Assembly (NCBI GenBank): GCA_025937835.1
Contig: JAICQO010000016.1
Coordinates: 33,165 to 97,164, forward strand
Reading direction: 5' to 3'
Length of the DNA: 64,000 nt
Source of the DNA: Polyangiaceae bacterium
GTDB taxonomy: Bacteria; Myxococcota_A; Polyangia; Polyangiales; Polyangiaceae
Below the pieces are notes generated by a model. That model did no database searches. It was not told the origin of the DNA and was given only the letters and a program-made list of their open reading frames with translations. A program made the translations under genes and the position numbers. This document shows, piece after piece, positions 7,342 to 15,745 of this stretch; position 1 is the first letter of the stretch, and every line of letters starts with the position of its first letter.

Positions 7342-10300
7342 TTGCCCGCCCCTCGGGCTGCCTTCGTAGCCGGCTTCCCGTCGCCCGATTTGGAGCCAGC
7401 CTCATCGGTGCCGGGCTTTGCCTCGTCGCCTTCGGGCGCGATCAGGAACGGCTCGCTCTCGCCGCCGGCCTTGCGTCGCGGCGCGGAGATCAGCGCTGGC
7501 ATCGGCGAGGCCGCCTGCGAGCGGATTTCGAAGCCCGTCTCTTTGAGCGGCGGATAGAGCTCGGCGTTCAGACGGCCCAGCGCCTCGCGCATCTTCGCCG
7601 TCCAGGCGTTGAAGATGCCGAGCTCGAGCGCTTTTTGCCAGCCGCTCTCGTAAGCTTCGAGGCTGCGCTCTTCGATGGGGATCACGAACTCCTCGATCGA
7701 CTGGCGGTAAATTTCCTTCTCCTCTTCGCCGAGGCTCGGCGGCGGCGGCGAGTTCAGGAGCGCCTTGGAGAAGCTCTCGTAGGTCGCGCCGATCTGGTAG
7801 AGCGCTGCGGTCGTCCACTCGGCGACGCCCATCTCGGCCGTTGCCAGGAAGGCCTCGGCCGCCTTCTTGAGCAGCTCGCTCTTCTGCTTCAGCCGATCCT
7901 TGAGCTGCTTGACGTTGCCCTCGATCTTCACCGCGCCGAAGCGCTGGAGATAGGCCTCGCCCTGCATGTAGCGGGCCTTGGCGGCGTAGTACTTGCCGCG
8001 CTGATCGAGGGTTTGCTTGCGCTGGCCGTAGGTGTGAACCGCGCGCTCGAGCGCCGAGCCACGCGTGCGCTCGTCCTCGCTCACGGCAGCGAGGCGCACG
8101 AGGGCCTCGATCTGGCTGCTCGGCGATTTGGCGCTCTTCGCGTAACGCTCGTAAAGCGTCGCTGCTTCGCGCTTCTTGCCCGCCTTCTCGTGGGCCTTCC
8201 CCATCAGGAACGTGACCTCGTCGGCCGAGTCGTCCTTCGGGTAGTACTTCTTGAACTTCTCGCCGCTCTCGATCGCACCCTTGTGGTCGCCGATGGTGGT
8301 TCGCAGCAACACCGCGTTCAGCGCGGCGTCCTTGTGGTGCTCCGAGCGCGGGAAGTGGTCGACGATCTGCGCGTCGTAGGCGGCCGCTTCCGCGAACAGA
8401 CCCACCTCCTGGTGCGTCTGGGCGGCGATCCACAGCCCCTGCGCGGCTTCGGGCCGGGCCTTGTGCTCGGTCATCAACAGCTTGGCCGCGACGCCCAGAG
8501 AGGCGAGGTCGCCCGCACGCTTGGCCTCGACGGCGGCGTTGACGGCCGCCTGGGCCGCGCGTTCCTCCCGCGGAAACTCGCGGGCGGCCCGCAAGTACGC
8601 CTTGGCTGCCTCGTCGTGCTTGCCGTCCGCGCTGAGCTGCTCGCCCTGCTTGAACACGGCGGCGACGATCAACCCGTTCAGCCGCGACTGCTGCGCGGGC
8701 GTCTGGAACGCCGGCGCGGACTTCAACCGTCGCGCCCAGGTCTCGATGTTGGCGTAGTCCCGGCTCTTGTTGAAGGAATCGAGCACGAGCTCGCCCGCGG
8801 TCGCCGCGTGCCGATCGGTCGGATACTTCTCGAGCAAGAGGCCCCACTGCCGGACCGCCACGTCGAAGACCTGGTAGTCGTAGTAGAGCTTGCCCTGTCG
8901 GAACAGGAGCTCGGGGATCTCCTTGTCGTTCGGATAGCTCCGAACATAGAGCTCCATGGCTTCCGTGAGCTTCTTGTCGAGCTCGGTCTCTTCTTGCTTC
9001 TTGCCGGCTTTTCGCGTGGCCTCGAACTCCGCGGCGCGCGCGACCTCGAGCGCCGCGAGCGCGTTGTAGAGGGCAGTTCGTGACAGCTCGCCGTTCGGGT
9101 TCAGGCGGACGGCCGCGAGATACGCATCTGCCGCCTCGGTCGCGTTTTCGAGCCTATAGAAGTGGATCTCGCCGAGGTTGAAATAGACCTCGTAGGCCTG
9201 CTTCGTCTTGCCGAAGCGGCTCAGATACACGGTGTACAGCGCCTCGGCGCCCTCGAACTCGGCCTTGCTGTTCTTGTCCGCCTGCGCCTTGCCGTGCAGG
9301 CCCACCGCGTCCTGTCGCAGCTGCGCTTCGATCGCCTTCTCGGCCTCGGCGAGCTTCCCCGGCGTCTGCACCTGAGCCCAGGCCGAGGCTCTGCGCTTCT
9401 TCTCGCCTGCCGGCGGCGCCGTGTATTCGCGAAGGATCCACTGGTAGTCCTTCTCGAGCTCTTTCCAGGCCTCGAGCGTGGAGTGAGCCTGCGCGATCTT
9501 GAGCGCGTATTCGTAGGCGTCGGGGCTGGTCGGCTCGAGCCGGAGCAGCAGGCGGTAAGCCTCGATCCCGCGCTCGTAGTGCGACTGATCGTAGAACGCC
9601 TCGGCCAGGGTGCGCACGATCTGCCCCGCGAACTTCTCGCCGCCGGCCTTGACGAGGAAGCGGTGCATGTCTTCGGCGCGGTTCTTCTCGTCTTCGACGA
9701 AGACTGCGACCAGGTTCTTGAGCGCCTCGTTCTGGAGCTCGTCTAGCTCGTCTTTCTTCTTCTTGCTCTTGGTCCGGTCGGAGTCCTGCGTGGCCTTGAA
9801 CACCGATAGGAAGCGGCGCGCGGCTTCCTCCGGCTTGCCCAGGCGCCACAGCGTCCAGGCGCTCTTGAACAGCGCGAGGTCGTAGAGCTCGCTCTTCTCG
9901 TACTTGAGAACGGCCTCGTACTCGTCGTACGCGGTCTGGTAGTTCGGCACATCCTTCGTGAATTCGTGCTCGGCGCGCGCCATGTGCGCGTCGGGGACGA
10001 AGCGGCTCTCCGGGAACCACTCGATGATCTTGTCGAAGCGCACCAGCGCCTCGTCGAACTTGCCCTCTTCGGTCGCGAGGAAGCCGTCCACGTACAGGGC
10101 GAGGTCGTAGTCCTTGAAGGTCTTGTGCTGCTTCAGGACCTTCGCGAACCGAGCGCGAGGCACCGAGTAGTCGGGCAAGGGTGCGTCGTCCCGCAGATCG
10201 GCCGGCGTCTTCTCCCATTTTTGGAAGGCGGTGATGAATTTGTCTCGCGCTTCTTCCCACTCGAGCTCGCCGATGCGCAGCAACGCCTCCGGCATCTCGG

Positions 10301-10679
10301 GTGCGCCCGCCGGAGATTCGCGGATCAGCTTCTCGAGCAAGGCGTGGGCCTCGCGTCGCAAGCGCTTGCCTTCCTCGATGTTGCGGCTGATCCGGCGCTC
10401 GATCTTCTGCCCCAAGGCCGCGCGCAGGCGCTCGGGGATCTGCAAGCTCACCCGGCGCGCGCGGGCGTCTTTCTTGCGGGCCTCGGCGCGCTTCTTGATT
10501 GTCGGCCGCTCTTGCTTGCCGATTTGCCGCTCGGCACGGGCCTTGATTTTCGGCGTTTCGCTGGCCGCGGCAGCCTCGACAGCGAACGACTGGAGCGGCT
10601 CCCAGAGCCCCGAAGCGAGCAGACACGAAAGCGAAAGGCCGAACCGGCCGAGCCGCCCTACACGCCGAACCGAACGCAT
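7338..10679 (-). CDS. Very long periplasmic TPR protein, resembling gliding-motility GltD/AgmU
   Basis: About 1113 residues from the ATG at 10679; an upstream ATG at 10718 is in frame but would bury the signal peptide. An N-terminal hydrophobic stretch (GRFGLSLSCLLASGLW) is probably a signal sequence. A very basic segment (about 45-85) follows, and then TPR-type helical repeats run to about residue 1000, e.g. EAFYDQSHYERGIEAYRLLL and YEVYFNLGEIHFYRLENATEAADAY. The C-terminal tail is Lys/Gly/Ala rich. It overlaps the downstream TPR lipoprotein gene by 4 bp. M. xanthus GltD (AgmU) is a TPR protein of similar length adjacent to gltE, so a Glt-like envelope scaffold is my best guess. A general TPR/YbgF-like scaffold is the alternative. 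Confidence 0.78.
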   Translation of the reverse strand: MRSVRRVGRLGRFGLSLSCLLASGLWEPLQSFAVEAAAASETPKIKARAERQIGKQERPTIKKRAEARKKDARARRVSLQIPERLRAALGQKIERRISRNIEEGKRLRREAHALLEKLIRESPAGAPEMPEALLRIGELEWEEARDKFITAFQKWEKTPADLRDDAPLPDYSVPRARFAKVLKQHKTFKDYDLALYVDGFLATEEGKFDEALVRFDKIIEWFPESRFVPDAHMARAEHEFTKDVPNYQTAYDEYEAVLKYEKSELYDLALFKSAWTLWRLGKPEEAARRFLSVFKATQDSDRTKSKKKKDELDELQNEALKNLVAVFVEDEKNRAEDMHRFLVKAGGEKFAGQIVRTLAEAFYDQSHYERGIEAYRLLLRLEPTSPDAYEYALKIAQAHSTLEAWKELEKDYQWILREYTAPPAGEKKRRASAWAQVQTPGKLAEAEKAIEAQLRQDAVGLHGKAQADKNSKAEFEGAEALYTVYLSRFGKTKQAYEVYFNLGEIHFYRLENATEAADAYLAAVRLNPNGELSRTALYNALAALEVARAAEFEATRKAGKKQEETELDKKLTEAMELYVRSYPNDKEIPELLFRQGKLYYDYQVFDVAVRQWGLLLEKYPTDRHAATAGELVLDSFNKSRDYANIETWARRLKSAPAFQTPAQQSRLNGLIVAAVFKQGEQLSADGKHDEAAKAYLRAAREFPREERAAQAAVNAAVEAKRAGDLASLGVAAKLLMTEHKARPEAAQGLWIAAQTHQEVGLFAEAAAYDAQIVDHFPRSEHHKDAALNAVLLRTTIGDHKGAIESGEKFKKYYPKDDSADEVTFLMGKAHEKAGKKREAATLYERYAKSAKSPSSQIEALVRLAAVSEDERTRGSALERAVHTYGQRKQTLDQRGKYYAAKARYMQGEAYLQRFGAVKIEGNVKQLKDRLKQKSELLKKAAEAFLATAEMGVAEWTTAALYQIGATYESFSKALLNSPPPPSLGEEEKEIYRQSIEEFVIPIEERSLEAYESGWQKALELGIFNAWTAKMREALGRLNAELYPPLKETGFEIRSQAASPMPALISAPRRKAGGESEPFLIAPEGDEAKPGTDEAGSKSGDGKPATKAARGAGK

Positions 10680-10801
10680 GTGCTGGGGAAGAATACTGTT
10701 GCTCGCTGCTACATCCAATGCCCAACGTGGGCCCCGTGATCAGGGAACGTGCCCACATTGTGCCCCGCCGTCTCACCGCAACTGCAAAGGCAACACGGGC
10801 A

Positions 10802-10829
10802 ACACCGCACACCGCACACCGCACACCGC
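10802..10829. repeat. Four perfect tandem copies of a 7-bp unit
   Basis: ACACCGC occurs four times without mismatch between the divergent TPR and response-regulator genes. The 7-bp period is not codon-sized and lies upstream of both genes, so copy-number change could alter promoter spacing. Confidence 0.7.
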
Positions 10830-10900
10830 GGACCACGACGACATTCTCGAGGCCGAGAAAAAGCCGCGGCGCGCGCGAGATCTACTGGCGGGAACCTGGT

Positions 10901-10916
10901 ACTATCGTCCGATAGT
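10901..10916. promoter_or_regulatory. Perfect 7-bp inverted repeat overlapping the response regulator start
   Basis: ACTATCG-TC-CGATAGT is a perfect palindrome with a 2-bp centre. It overlaps the GTG start at 10915, and the region that should hold the ribosome-binding site lies in or beside it. It could be an operator or block ribosome access as a hairpin. The function is an inference. Confidence 0.45.
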
Positions 10917-11310
10917 GGGCCCGCTGTCCGAAACGCCGCGGCACGCGTCGCTGCAGATCCTGATAGTCGACGACGATCCGATCGTGACGAGGATGTTGAG
11001 CCGCGTTCTGTCCGCGCACACCGTGCAGGTTGCCAACAGCGGAGCCGGCGCGCTCGAGCGCCTCAGCCATCACCATTTCGATCTGATCCTGTGCGACCTC
11101 ACCATGCCCGGCATGAGCGGGATGGAGCTGTATCGGGCCGTCGAAGCCGAATCTGCCGAGACCGCCGAGCGCATGATCTTCATGACCGGCGGCGCCTTCA
11201 CCCGCGAGGGGCAAGAGTTCCTGGAGCGTGTTCCGAATGGTCGGCTCGAGAAGCCTTTCGACCTCCGCGCGCTGCGGGCGGTAGCCGCGACGCGCTCATT
11301 GGCACTTTAG
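10915..11310 (+). CDS. Stand-alone response regulator (receiver domain only)
   Basis: 131 residues from GTG 10915. The frame is open further upstream but that part has no homology-like features. It is a complete receiver domain: acidic pair in IVDDDP (about 19-20), phosphoacceptor Asp61 in LCDLTMPGMSG, Thr91 in FMTGG and Lys113 in LEKPF. There is no output domain, so it acts by protein contact (CheY/FrzZ-like) or as a phosphorelay intermediate. It is divergent from the long TPR gene and convergent with the GltC-like gene. Its place between two Glt-like gene groups invites a role in motility control, which is inference only. An inverted repeat overlaps its start codon. Confidence 0.85.
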   Translation: MGPLSETPRHASLQILIVDDDPIVTRMLSRVLSAHTVQVANSGAGALERLSHHHFDLILCDLTMPGMSGMELYRAVEAESAETAERMIFMTGGAFTREGQEFLERVPNGRLEKPFDLRALRAVAATRSLAL

Positions 11311-11320
11311 CCGCGCGCGC

Positions 11321-13354
11321 CTATCTCAGGCCCTCGCCGCCCACGTACTCGTCCGCCCAATCCTCGCCTTCGAAGGGCCAGTACTCCTCGTCGTCGCCGA
11401 GGTAACGCTCCGCGCGCAGCGAGTCCACGATGGTCTGGGGCAACAGACCTTGCGACAGCGCATCGACCTCGATCTCGAGCGCCTTCTTGCGTCCGAGCAC
11501 GGTCTCGACGCGGCCGAGCCGCGCGCGATTCAAGAGCCGGGTCAGCCGCCGATCGAGGCGCACGAACGCGTCCTTGGCCAGCACCAGCTGCCGGTCGATC
11601 ACGCCGTTTCTCAGCGCCTGGGCGGCGGAATAGAGCTCCGTCGCGCGCTCGCGATCTTTCTGGATCAGCGCCTCGAGCTCGCCCTTGCCCGAGAGCGTGC
11701 CCTCCCAGCGCGGGACGTCGCGCGACAGGTTGCGAGCTCGGAGCTCGAGCGCCTCGAGCTCTCGCCTGAGGCCGTCGAGAGCGCCCTTCACGCCGCCGCG
11801 TTCCGCGTCGCGTATCAGGCGCTTGAGCTCGACCAGCTGGGTCTCGATCCTCGAGAGCTTGGCGCGCGAGGTGTCGCCGAGCGCCGCCACGGCTTGCGGA
11901 CGGGTCTCGTTGGGTAAAGCCATGCGCCGCCCGACCTCGTCGAGCTCCTGCATCGAGAAGCGCAGCCCGCTCAGCTGGTGGTCGAGCTCGGCGACGCGGC
12001 GCGCGGCACCCCGATACCCGGCGTCGACACGCAGGATCGCGCCGAGCGCGCGGGAGCTGCTGTCGGAGATGCCGAGACCCGCGCCTGCCGGATCGGCTCC
12101 CGTGCGCACCGCGTCCACCAGCCGGCGCATGGCCGCCGGATCGCGCAGCAAGCGGCGCGCGGCGTTGCGCGCTGGTTCGTAGCGCTTCAGGAACTGGATG
12201 AGCTTCTGGTCGGCGCTCGGGAAACGACACACGGCCAGGTCGAGGTAGGCATCGAGGATGATCGCCTCGTCCTCGTAGGGATGGGAAACCTTGAGCCGGG
12301 AAAGCTGGTCGAGCGCCTCGCGCGCGCCGTCGTAGTCTTTGGCCTCGTAGCGCGTGGTCGCGGTCTCGTAGAGCGCCTCCGGCAGCCGCTCCGAGTCGTT
12401 CGGGACCAGGTAGTAGTAATAGCGGGCGTCGTCGAAGCGGTATTGTTCGTGCGCCAGCCGCCCGAGGCCCAAGCGCGACAGGTCCCGGATGCGAAAGAAA
12501 TCGTTGCCGCCGAACAACGCTGCCTTGCGCGGGGTGCGCTTCGGATCGGCGACGCGACAGAACAGCTCTTCGCCGCGCTTCCAGTTCTTCTGGTCTACCT
12601 CGAGCACGCCGGCGAGGTACGTGGCCTGCGCCCAGAACCGCGAGCGCTCTCCCACGGCGGCGTAGGCGGCCAGGGCCTTCCGGGAGTCACCGGCGCGCTC
12701 GGCGAGACGGCCGCGCACGTAGCTGACGTCGCCCCGAACCTCTTCGGGCGCCGAAGCCGGCACCTTGTCGAGCGCCGGCAGGAAGTCCTCGGGGCGATCG
12801 CTCTCGAGCGCCAGATCCGCGAGGCTTGCCACGGCGCGCCGGTACGTCCCGTCATTCGGGGAAGCAGCGAGCAACCGGCTCAGGTAGCCGCGCGCAGGTT
12901 CGTAGGCGCCGGCGCGGCCCAGCGCATCGCCGAGCAGGTAGACGGCGACGCGCCCCTCGTCGGTGGTGGCGAACGCCTCGAAGCGCGGCGACTCGACCAA
13001 ATAGACGAGGTCGCCGATCGCCTCGTCGCGGCGCCCGGTCGACAGCATCTCTTCGATTTTCGTGAGCTCTTCGCGCAGGCGCTGCTGGCTGAGCGAGGCG
13101 CTGGCGGCGAGCTGCCGCCCGGACAAGGCCTTCTCCAGCGCGCGCATGGCGGACGAGCGGGTGTCGTCCGAGGGCTCCACCGCTACCGGCGGCGGCGCGG
13201 CTTCGGCGGGCCGCGTCGCGGCAGCATCGGGAACCGCAGGCGCGCCGGCCTCCGGCTCGGCCGTGGTCGCGGGCTCGGCGGTCTGACACGGCGCCGCCGT
13301 CGTCCAGGCGAGGCTCAGGGCAGCGAGCACGAAGGCCGCGCCCGCGCGCGTCAT
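11321..13354 (-). CDS. Periplasmic TPR protein, resembling gliding-motility GltC
   Basis: 677 residues. A signal peptide (about 1-22, ending near AAPCQ) is followed by an Ala/Glu/Pro-rich linker to about residue 65. A long TPR-like helical region follows (AVYLLGDALGRAGAYEPARGYL, YVRGRLAERAGDSRKALAAY and others). From about residue 440 a coiled-coil-like part begins, rich in Glu/Arg/Leu. The C-terminus is acidic (DDEEYWPFEGEDW). M. xanthus GltC is a TPR protein of nearly the same length, encoded next to the outer-membrane beta-barrel genes gltA and gltB. Here a beta-barrel gene lies about 1.5 kb upstream on the same strand. It overlaps the preceding gene by 4 bp. Confidence 0.75.
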   Translation of the reverse strand: MTRAGAAFVLAALSLAWTTAAPCQTAEPATTAEPEAGAPAVPDAAATRPAEAAPPPVAVEPSDDTRSSAMRALEKALSGRQLAASASLSQQRLREELTKIEEMLSTGRRDEAIGDLVYLVESPRFEAFATTDEGRVAVYLLGDALGRAGAYEPARGYLSRLLAASPNDGTYRRAVASLADLALESDRPEDFLPALDKVPASAPEEVRGDVSYVRGRLAERAGDSRKALAAYAAVGERSRFWAQATYLAGVLEVDQKNWKRGEELFCRVADPKRTPRKAALFGGNDFFRIRDLSRLGLGRLAHEQYRFDDARYYYYLVPNDSERLPEALYETATTRYEAKDYDGAREALDQLSRLKVSHPYEDEAIILDAYLDLAVCRFPSADQKLIQFLKRYEPARNAARRLLRDPAAMRRLVDAVRTGADPAGAGLGISDSSSRALGAILRVDAGYRGAARRVAELDHQLSGLRFSMQELDEVGRRMALPNETRPQAVAALGDTSRAKLSRIETQLVELKRLIRDAERGGVKGALDGLRRELEALELRARNLSRDVPRWEGTLSGKGELEALIQKDRERATELYSAAQALRNGVIDRQLVLAKDAFVRLDRRLTRLLNRARLGRVETVLGRKKALEIEVDALSQGLLPQTIVDSLRAERYLGDDEEYWPFEGEDWADEYVGGEGLR

Positions 13355-14097
13355 TCGGCGACCCGCGCGCGCAGCCGGACGCCGATCTCGTATTCGCCGT
13401 CTTGATCGTCGGGGAAGTCTTCGGCCATCTCCGAAGAGTCCTCGAGCTTGAAATGGGCTTCGACGAGCTGGCCCTCGGGCACGACCACCGAGAAACGCGA
13501 GCTCTGCCAGGTGCGAAAATTCTTCCCGCGCAGATCGTAGCGTTCGATGTCGAGGCCGAGCACGTGTTGCCCCGGAGCCACGGCGTGCTCGTAGACGATT
13601 TTCTCGTCTTCGGCGCTGAAGCGCTCGGGTGCCGCGAACACCACGCCATCGTCGAGGTTGACGTTCAAGGCCTCGATGCGCGCCTCCGAGCCGTGCGCTT
13701 CGACGATGATGCGGATCCGGCTCTTGAACAGCGTGGTGGTGAGCGCGGCGACGCGCCCGCGCAGCGTGGCGATGTCGCCGAGCAGCCGGTCGAGCTCGAC
13801 CGTCGGCGTCGGCAACGGCTTACCGGGGAATTCGTTGGGCGCGGGCGTGAGCGGCGACAGCTTGCTGCCCTTCGCGTCCACGGCCGGCGTCGGCCGCTCG
13901 CCGAGGTCGTCCACCGGTTTCGGCGCTTCGGCGGCGGGTGCGGGCGGCGGCGCCTCGGCCGGAGCCGCTGGAGCGGTGGCCGCGGGAGCCGCCGCCTCTT
14001 CTGCCGGCGCTTTCGGGTTCTTCTTGGGGGGCGCAGCCGTGGCGGCGGTGCTCACGAGCAGCAAGCCGACAGTGAACCACCGACACGCCCGCGTCAT
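13351..14097 (-). CDS. Secreted Ala/Pro-rich protein of unknown function, coupled to the GltC-like gene
   Basis: About 248 residues from ATG 14097; an upstream ATG at 14139 would run into gpmA and hide the signal peptide. A signal peptide (WFTVGLLLVSTAATA) is followed by a Lys/Ala/Pro/Glu-rich linker to about residue 85. A conserved-looking C-terminal domain of beta-strand character follows (SRIRIIVEAHGSEARIEALN, SRFSVVVPEGQLVEAHF), ending in EIGVRLRARVAE. I do not recognise the family. Its start is 1 bp after the gpmA stop, and its stop overlaps the start of the GltC-like gene by 4 bp. It therefore sits in a tight operon and may work with the GltC-like protein in the envelope. Confidence 0.75.
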   Translation of the reverse strand: MTRACRWFTVGLLLVSTAATAAPPKKNPKAPAEEAAAPAATAPAAPAEAPPPAPAAEAPKPVDDLGERPTPAVDAKGSKLSPLTPAPNEFPGKPLPTPTVELDRLLGDIATLRGRVAALTTTLFKSRIRIIVEAHGSEARIEALNVNLDDGVVFAAPERFSAEDEKIVYEHAVAPGQHVLGLDIERYDLRGKNFRTWQSSRFSVVVPEGQLVEAHFKLEDSSEMAEDFPDDQDGEYEIGVRLRARVAE

Positions 14098-14098
14098 T

Positions 14099-14848
14099 TC
14101 AGCCCTTTGCCCCCTGCGATGCGACCGCCGCGGCCGCACGCGCCGCAGCCTCGGGATCGCCGAGGTAATAGCGCGGCTTGATCGGCTTCAGTGAGTCGTC
14201 GAGCTCGTACACCAGCGGAATGCCGGTCGGGATGTTGAGCTCGACGATCTCCGAGTCCGGGATGTTGTCGAGGTGTTTGACCAGGGCGCGCAAGCTGTTG
14301 CCGTGCGCGGCAATCAACACCCGCTGGCCGCGCTGGATGGCCGGCGCGATCTCGCCGTTCCACAGCGGCAGGAAGCGCGCGACGGTGTCCTTCAGACACT
14401 CGGTGAAGGGGATCTCCTCCGGCTTCAGGTTGGCGTAGCGGCGATCACGCCCCGGCCAGTGTTCGTGGGTCTTGTCGAGGGGCGGGGGCGGGATGTCGTA
14501 GCTGCGCCGCCAGATCTTGACCTGATCTTCGCCGTGCCGTGCCGCTGTCTCGGCCTTGTTGAGACCCGAGAGTGCGCCGTACATGCGCTCGTTGGCTCGC
14601 CAGGACTTGATCACGGGCAGCCACATCAGATCGGTCTCTTCGAGCACCAGGTTCAGGGTCTTGATCGCACGCTGCAGCACCGAAGTGTACGCGACGTCGA
14701 AGGTGAGCCCTGCCTCCCGGATCATCACGCCGGCCTGCTTCGCCTCCTGGATACCTTCGGGGCTGAGCGGCACATCGACCCAGCCGGTGAACCGATTCTC
14801 CTGGTTCCACTGGCTGAGACCGTGCCGCACCAAAACGAGCTTGTGCAT
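14099..14848 (-). CDS. gpmA: 2,3-bisphosphoglycerate-dependent phosphoglycerate mutase
   Basis: 249 residues from ATG 14848. The N-terminal [19 protein letters not shown] holds the phosphohistidine (His9) RHG motif. [14 protein letters not shown] is the typical active-site segment, and [14 protein letters not shown] holds the second catalytic His. It interconverts 3- and 2-phosphoglycerate in glycolysis and gluconeogenesis. It lies between the beta-barrel gene (14 bp upstream) and the secreted-protein gene (1 bp downstream), so a central-metabolism gene is embedded in an envelope operon. The C-terminus carries an extra Ala-rich tail. Confidence 0.95.
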   Translation of the reverse strand: MHKLVLVRHGLSQWNQENRFTGWVDVPLSPEGIQEAKQAGVMIREAGLTFDVAYTSVLQRAIKTLNLVLEETDLMWLPVIKSWRANERMYGALSGLNKAETAARHGEDQVKIWRRSYDIPPPPLDKTHEHWPGRDRRYANLKPEEIPFTECLKDTVARFLPLWNGEIAPAIQRGQRVLIAAHGNSLRALVKHLDNIPDSEIVELNIPTGIPLVYELDDSLKPIKPRYYLGDPEAAARAAAAVASQGAKG

Positions 14849-14862
14849 TGTTCGAGGGACCT

Positions 14863-15558
14863 TCAGTTTGAAAAGGGAAGGAAAACGCTGAGGCCGCCCA
14901 TCGCCGAGATGTCGTTCACGACCTTCTCCACGCCGAGCTGGACTCGTTTCTGTTCCCGGACATGGTCCCGAACATCGAGCCTTAGCGCAAGCCATTCGGT
15001 CAGGTAGAACTTCATGCCGAAGCCTCCGGAGCCGGTCAGACCGCGCTCCCCTTCCTCGAGCGTCACGCCCCCGCCGAGCGACAGGTAAAAATCGAAGCGT
15101 CCGATCGCGCCGCCGAGCCACCGGACCTTCCCGTAGGCCAGGGACCAGACCAGGTGGCCGAGGAAGAACTGCACGGGCGTTTCTTCGACCTCGACGATGT
15201 CGATCAGACCCTGCTGGCGATCGTTGATGGCCTCGAGCAGCTGGAAGCTCTGCTTCGTGCGGAAGTACGAAGCCTCGAGTCCCAGATCCTCGGTGAAGTG
15301 GAACGTGTAGGCGCCGCCGTAGACCGGCGCGCCGTCGGACAGGTCGCCCGCGTACCAGCCGCCCATCGCCGACAACTCGTGGCGGAGTGCTTTCTGAAAC
15401 AAGCGCGGAACCACGCCGCGGTACGCGCGTTGGCCGATCAGCTGTTCACGCAGCGCTTCGTCCACGCATTGCGCCGACGCAGCTCTCGGGAAGGCGAGCC
15501 AGATCAGAAGCCCCAGAGCGAGAGCGACCACCCGGAACCGTGGAAGAGCGAAACCCAA
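14863..15558 (-). CDS. Outer-membrane beta-barrel protein, GltA/GltB-like
   Basis: 231 residues with a signal peptide cleaved near AASAQC. The mature protein alternates hydrophobic and polar residues in short strands with aromatic girdles ([42 protein letters not shown]). It ends in LSVFLPFSN, with a near-terminal Phe as in outer-membrane barrels. The pattern fits the small myxobacterial outer-membrane beta-barrel family to which GltA/GltB belong. The start is TTG at 15558; a GTG about nine codons further in is an alternative. TATGATAAT lies just upstream on the same strand and is a good -10 candidate, leaving a very short leader. It is probably the first gene of the operon running to the GltC-like gene. 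Confidence 0.75.
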   Translation of the reverse strand: MGFALPRFRVVALALGLLIWLAFPRAASAQCVDEALREQLIGQRAYRGVVPRLFQKALRHELSAMGGWYAGDLSDGAPVYGGAYTFHFTEDLGLEASYFRTKQSFQLLEAINDRQQGLIDIVEVEETPVQFFLGHLVWSLAYGKVRWLGGAIGRFDFYLSLGGGVTLEEGERGLTGSGGFGMKFYLTEWLALRLDVRDHVREQKRVQLGVEKVVNDISAMGGLSVFLPFSN

Positions 15559-15745
15559 GACACCATTCGATTATCATAGCTACCGCGCGCTCGTCGCCCT
15601 CCTCACTCGTCGCCCCCAACGGATGAGTCCGACATCTGCGCACTCGGCCGCGGGTTCTACTCGACGCCTGACGGACGTCTCGGGATCCGGTAGCTTCGAG
15701 CGCGTGCCCCATGCCCAGAACCTCCAGGACACCCGGGGATGGCGC

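Noticed and set aside
10231..10914. Upstream in-frame extension of the response regulator by 228 codons
   Set aside because: The extension is antisense to the GltD-like gene and has shadow-like composition. The receiver domain is complete from GTG 10915.
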